From Streptomyces koelreuteriae (GTDB lineage Bacteria > Actinomycetota > Actinomycetes > Streptomycetales > Streptomycetaceae): 64,000 nt of DNA. The stretch covers positions 5,518,001-5,582,000 of the forward strand of contig NZ_CP075896.1 in assembly GCF_018604545.1 (NCBI RefSeq), in the 5' to 3' direction. Positions 61,375 through 64,000 of this stretch are shown in pieces. Position 1 is the stretch's first letter, and each line of letters opens with the position of its first letter. Under the pieces are notes generated by a model. It was given only the letters and a program-made list of their open reading frames with translations, was not told the DNA's origin and searched no databases. The position numbers and the translations under genes are program-made.

Positions 61375-61872
61375 ATGCGCGTGTACCTCGGCTCGGACCA
61401 TGCCGGCTACGAACTCAAGAACCACCTCGTCGACTGGCTGAAGGCGGCGGGTCACGACCCCGTCGACTGTGGCCCGCACATCTACGACGCCCAGGACGAC
61501 TACCCGCCCTTCTGCCTCCGCGCAGCGGAGCGCACGGCCGCGGACCCCGACGCCCTCGGCGTCGTCATCGGCGGTTCCGGCAACGGCGAGCAGATCGCCG
61601 CGAACAAGGTCAAGGGCGTCCGAGCGGCCCTCGCCTGGAGCGCGGAGACGGCGGCCCTCGGCCGCCAGCACAACAACGCCAACGTCGTCGCCGTCGGCGC
61701 GCGCATGCACTCCCAGGACGAGGCGACGGCCTTCGTCGAGACGTTCCTCGCGACCCCGTTCTCCGGTGACGAACGTCACATCCGCCGCATCGACATGCTC
61801 GCCGAGTACGAGACGACCGGAGCCCTCCCCCCAATCCCGCCGCACCACCCCCAGCAGGGCCCGGACGCCTGA
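61375..61872 (+). CDS. rpiB: Ribose-5-phosphate isomerase B
   Basis: Isomerase of 165 aa interconverting ribose 5-phosphate and ribulose 5-phosphate in the pentose phosphate pathway. RpiB/LacAB features are MRVYLGSDHAGYELK, the catalytic DCGPHIYD region, GGSGNGEQIAANKVKGVRAAL and QHNNANVVAVGARMHS. It starts with ATG 61375 and has the Pro-rich C-terminal tail common in actinobacterial forms. Followed by a 624-bp repeat-filled intergenic region. Confidence 0.96.
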   Translation: MRVYLGSDHAGYELKNHLVDWLKAAGHDPVDCGPHIYDAQDDYPPFCLRAAERTAADPDALGVVIGGSGNGEQIAANKVKGVRAALAWSAETAALGRQHNNANVVAVGARMHSQDEATAFVETFLATPFSGDERHIRRIDMLAEYETTGALPPIPPHHPQQGPDA

Positions 61873-62496
61873 GCACCTGACCCCGGCCCCCGATGCCCAG
61901 GTGGGATCGCCCCCAACCTGCGGCTTCGAACCAGGGATGACGGCCGGGCCCTGAACGCTTCCGCCTCGGGCATGGCTGCGGGCACGCTGCGATAGCAGGG
62001 CTGAGTCGTTCGCAGGCCCAGGGCCCGGGCCCGCGCGGGGCACGGGCCCCAGCCGCCTGGTGGGCGAGGCCCTGGGGTGCAGGGACGCAGTCCCATGGGG
62101 TAACCCTGCGGGGTGTAGGGACGCAGTCCCACGGGGTGCAGGGGCGGAGCCCCGCGAGGGGTGCAGGGGACGCAGTCCCCGCTGGGGTCCGGGGCGGAGC
62201 CCCGATGCCTTTCGACCTCAGCCCCTTGGCCAACTGCTTCGGGCGGGTGGGTGGGCAAGCCCCCTGCGAGGGGTGCAGGGGACGCAGTCCCTGCCGGGGT
62301 CCGGGCGGAGCCCCGATACCTTTCGACCTCAGCCCCTTGGCCAACCGATTCGGGTGGGTGGCTGGGAAGGCCCCCGCGACGGGCGCAGAGGACGCCGTCC
62401 CCGCCGGGGCGCGGGGCGGAGCCCCGAGGGTCCAGCCTCTTGACCGACCGAGTCGGGCGGGCGGGTGGGCGAAGGCAACGATCACAGGGAGAACCC
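61873..62496. repeat. Repeat-filled intergenic region with three tandem ~111-bp units
   Basis: From 62154, 62266 and 62376 three copies of a roughly 111-bp unit follow each other. Each has GCGAGGGGTGCAGGGGACGC, GTCCCC, the hairpin GGGGCGGAGCCCC, CTTTCGACCTCAGCCCCTTG and GCGGGTGGGTGGGC. Shorter partial copies occupy about 62071-62153. The last copy ends about 22 bp before the glycosylase start. No protein-coding gene fits; the many small palindromes can form RNA hairpins. 61873-62070 shows GC-rich sequence with no recognised feature. Confidence 0.85.
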
Positions 62497-63309
62497 GTGC
62501 CAGAAGGCCACACCATCCACCGCCTGGCCCAGGACTACGCCGCCGCCTTCCTCGGCACCACCCCCGACACCACCAGCCCTCAGGGCAAGTTCACCGACGC
62601 CGCCTCAATCCTCACCGGCACGGAACTCACCCACACCGAGGCCCACGGCAAACACCTCTTCCTCGGCTTCCGCGACACCGACTGGATCCACATCCACCTC
62701 GGCCTCTTCGGCAAGGTCACCTTCGGCCCGGCCCCCGCACCCCCACCCACCGACACGGTCCGCCTCCGCCTCGCGAACGACACCGCGTACGTGGACCTCC
62801 GCGGCCCCACCACCTGCGCCCTGATCACACCCCCGGAGAAGCAGGCGATACACGACCGTCTCGGCCCCGACCCCCTCCGCGACGACGCCGACCCGGACAC
62901 CGCGTACCGCCGTATCGCCCGCAGCCGTACGACGATCGCCGCCCTCCTCATGGACCAGAAGATCATCGCGGGCGTAGGAAACGTCTACCGCGCGGAGGTC
63001 CTCTTCCGGCACCGCATCGACCCGTACCGCCCCGGCAAGGACCTCACCCCACCCGAGTGGCACGCGATCTGGACCGACCTGGTCGGCCTCATGCACGAGG
63101 GCGTCCGCAACAACCGCATCGACACCGTCCGCCCGGAACACACCCCGGAGGCGATGGGCCGACCACCCCGCGTGGACGACCACGGCGGCGAGGTGTACGT
63201 CTACCGCAGGGCCAACCAGCCCTGCCACCTCTGCGGCCACACCATCCGCACCGCCGACATGGCCGCCCGCAACCTCTTCTGGTGCCCCACCTGCCAAAAC
63301 CGCCCCTGA
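62497..63309 (+). CDS. Fpg/Nei family DNA glycosylase/AP lyase
   Basis: Base-excision repair enzyme of 270 aa. GTG 62497, six bases after AGGGAG, places Pro2 and Glu3 (PEGHTIHRLA) at the N-terminus as needed for Schiff-base catalysis. The helix-two-turn-helix contains LLMDQKIIAGVGNVYRAEVL, and the C-terminal zinc finger is CHLCGH followed by FWCPTCQ. PEGHTIHR is the Nei/endonuclease VIII-like opening rather than PELPEVE of MutM, so removal of oxidised pyrimidines is likely. Its promoter must lie in or before the tandem repeat block. Confidence 0.95.
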   Translation: MPEGHTIHRLAQDYAAAFLGTTPDTTSPQGKFTDAASILTGTELTHTEAHGKHLFLGFRDTDWIHIHLGLFGKVTFGPAPAPPPTDTVRLRLANDTAYVDLRGPTTCALITPPEKQAIHDRLGPDPLRDDADPDTAYRRIARSRTTIAALLMDQKIIAGVGNVYRAEVLFRHRIDPYRPGKDLTPPEWHAIWTDLVGLMHEGVRNNRIDTVRPEHTPEAMGRPPRVDDHGGEVYVYRRANQPCHLCGHTIRTADMAARNLFWCPTCQNRP

Positions 63310-63334
63310 GGAACAGGAACGGGAACAGGAACCC

Positions 63335-63376
63335 CAACCTCAGAAGCCCAACGTCAGAAGCCCAACCTCAGAAGCC
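63335..63376 (+). repeat. Three tandem 14-bp repeats covering the stop of the Eis-like gene
   Basis: CAACCTCAGAAGCC (63335-63348), CAACGTCAGAAGCC (63349-63362) and CAACCTCAGAAGCC (63363-63376). On the minus strand each reads GGCTTCTGA(G/C)GTTG, that is the last codons Gly-Phe-stop of the acetyltransferase; the gene end has been triplicated downstream of itself. Confidence 0.9.
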
Positions 63377-64000
63377 GTACGGCAACCACGGCTCAACCCC
63401 ACCCGCCCCGAACCCCAACGACGCCTCCGCCAACGCCCCCCGCCGTACCTCCCGCACCCGCCCCGCCGCCCCCAACGAGCCCAGCGACACACCCCCGAGA
63501 TACGCCGCACTCAACTCCCGTACGGACAGGGCGACATCAGCCGCATCCACAGTACGCTCGCACGACGCCCCCTTCGCATCCCCGCTGAGCCGCCAACGCC
63601 CGGCGTTCCAGGGACAGAACGCGTCCTCCACCTCGAACACCACGTCCACCGGCGCCTGATACGTCCGCGCCTCCAGCGCGGCCCCCAGCTCCACCGGCCG
63701 TACGTACAGCGAATCCCGCAACCACGGCCTGCACCGCCGGATGTCCGACACCCAGTTCCGCCACGCGTCGTCCACCGGCCGCCCCCGCCCCCGCACCACC
63801 AGCGACGACGTCAGGTCGATCCCGAACAGGAACCGCCACAGCGCCGCGTCCGCCGCGGGGTCCAGCGCGGCCGATTCCTCCAGGATCACCGTGCCCTCGG
63901 GCCCGGCCGTCTCCCAGCCCGGCTTGACGCGATACCGCGCGTACCCGACCGTCTCGCCGTCCCGCTCGGCGAGGACGCACTGCAGCGGCGACGCCCCCTC
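63368..64000 (-). CDS. Eis-like GNAT acetyltransferase, C-terminal part (5' end outside window)
   Basis: The 210 C-terminal residues of a protein entering from the right edge. They resemble the second half of the Eis family: an acetyltransferase lobe (VGYARYRVKPGW, LDPAADAALWRFLFGIDLTSS) followed by the sterol-carrier-like domain (RRCRPWLRDSLYVRPVELGAAL, LRGD-like WRLSGDAKG, LSVRELSAAYLGG) and a terminal Phe (WLPYGF), whose carboxylate acts as catalytic base in Eis. It would acetylate amines such as aminoglycosides, polyamines or protein lysines. The acetyl-CoA motif lies outside the window. Confidence 0.88.
   Translation of the reverse strand, partial: EGASPLQCVLAERDGETVGYARYRVKPGWETAGPEGTVILEESAALDPAADAALWRFLFGIDLTSSLVVRGRGRPVDDAWRNWVSDIRRCRPWLRDSLYVRPVELGAALEARTYQAPVDVVFEVEDAFCPWNAGRWRLSGDAKGASCERTVDAADVALSVRELSAAYLGGVSLGSLGAAGRVREVRRGALAEASLGFGAGGVEPWLPYGF

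Noticed and set aside
62071-62480. Possible CRISPR array or small protein gene
   Set aside because: Units of about 111 bp follow directly on each other without spacers, and the open frames through them have no start signals or conserved protein character.

Overview
The window reads as chromosomal DNA of a Streptomyces (or very close relative). Base composition is very high in G+C with strong third-codon GC bias, GTG starts are frequent and adjacent genes often overlap by ATGA or GTGA. Lineage markers include a sodF gene with a Nur-type nickel box, a sigma-R type promoter before a mycothiol-nitroreductase-like gene, a WhiJ-type regulatory triad, a class E sortase signal (LAETG) and Tat-dependent secreted enzymes. 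No rRNA, tRNA, CRISPR array, phage module or intact insertion sequence was seen.

Layout. 1-1.2 kb: ABC exporter ATPase (cut by the window edge) with its PadR regulator and operator. 1.2-9 kb: secreted GH84-type glycosidase; divergent small repeat peptide plus malQ; small membrane protein; MarR/EamA divergent pair around a near-perfect operator. 9-19 kb: aminopeptidase N, DUF1203, asd, ECF sigma factor with a membrane partner, secreted subtilase, Nudix hydrolase. 19-24.2 kb: Tat-exported phosphoesterase, serine beta-lactamase/DD-peptidase-like enzyme, and a WhiJ-like HTH/DUF397/ATPase triad. 24.2-33.4 kb: an accessory biosynthetic cluster. 33.4-39.9 kb: minisatellite, RskA/ECF sigma pair, AbiEi/DUF559-like orphan, second aminopeptidase N, DsbA-like enzyme. 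39.9-52.9 kb: a long ABC sugar/polyol operon with a divergent kinase/phosphatase/methyltransferase unit. 53-64 kb: sodF, two amino acid permeases, bioY, a sortase-type surface protein, Ser/Thr kinase, rpiB, a tandem repeat block, an Fpg/Nei glycosylase and an Eis-like acetyltransferase running off the end.

The most interesting region is 24.66-33.41 kb, six tightly packed co-directional genes. Two encode SbnB- and SbnA-like enzymes that make L-2,3-diaminopropionate. One is a stand-alone adenylation-thiolation protein with a condensation-domain remnant. One is a Pls-type (poly-amino-acid synthetase) membrane protein that carries a thiolation domain and the membrane/hexapeptide tail but has no adenylation domain. 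One is a SyrP/AsnO-like iron(II)/2-oxoglutarate oxygenase and one is a phosphopantetheinyl transferase. Together they predict a split, oxygenase-equipped synthetase for a diaminopropionate polymer or oligomer. The cluster is bordered on the left by an 89-bp cloverleaf-like palindrome and on the right by a 21-bp minisatellite that includes a degenerate copy of the last gene's end.

The ABC operon (49.9 to 39.9 kb, minus strand) contains a Tat-type lipoprotein binding protein, two permeases, two different ATPases, a DeoR regulator, a 2-hydroxyacid dehydrogenase, an FGGY kinase, a secreted glycerophosphodiesterase and a small zinc ribbon. This organisation resembles glycerol/polyol importers with two ATPases. 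Gene order around malQ, asd, sodF, rpiB and the glycosylase looks like conserved Streptomyces core chromosome. The triad, the Dap cluster and possibly the second pepN look like insertions into it. All assignments are from reading the sequence; no database search was run.
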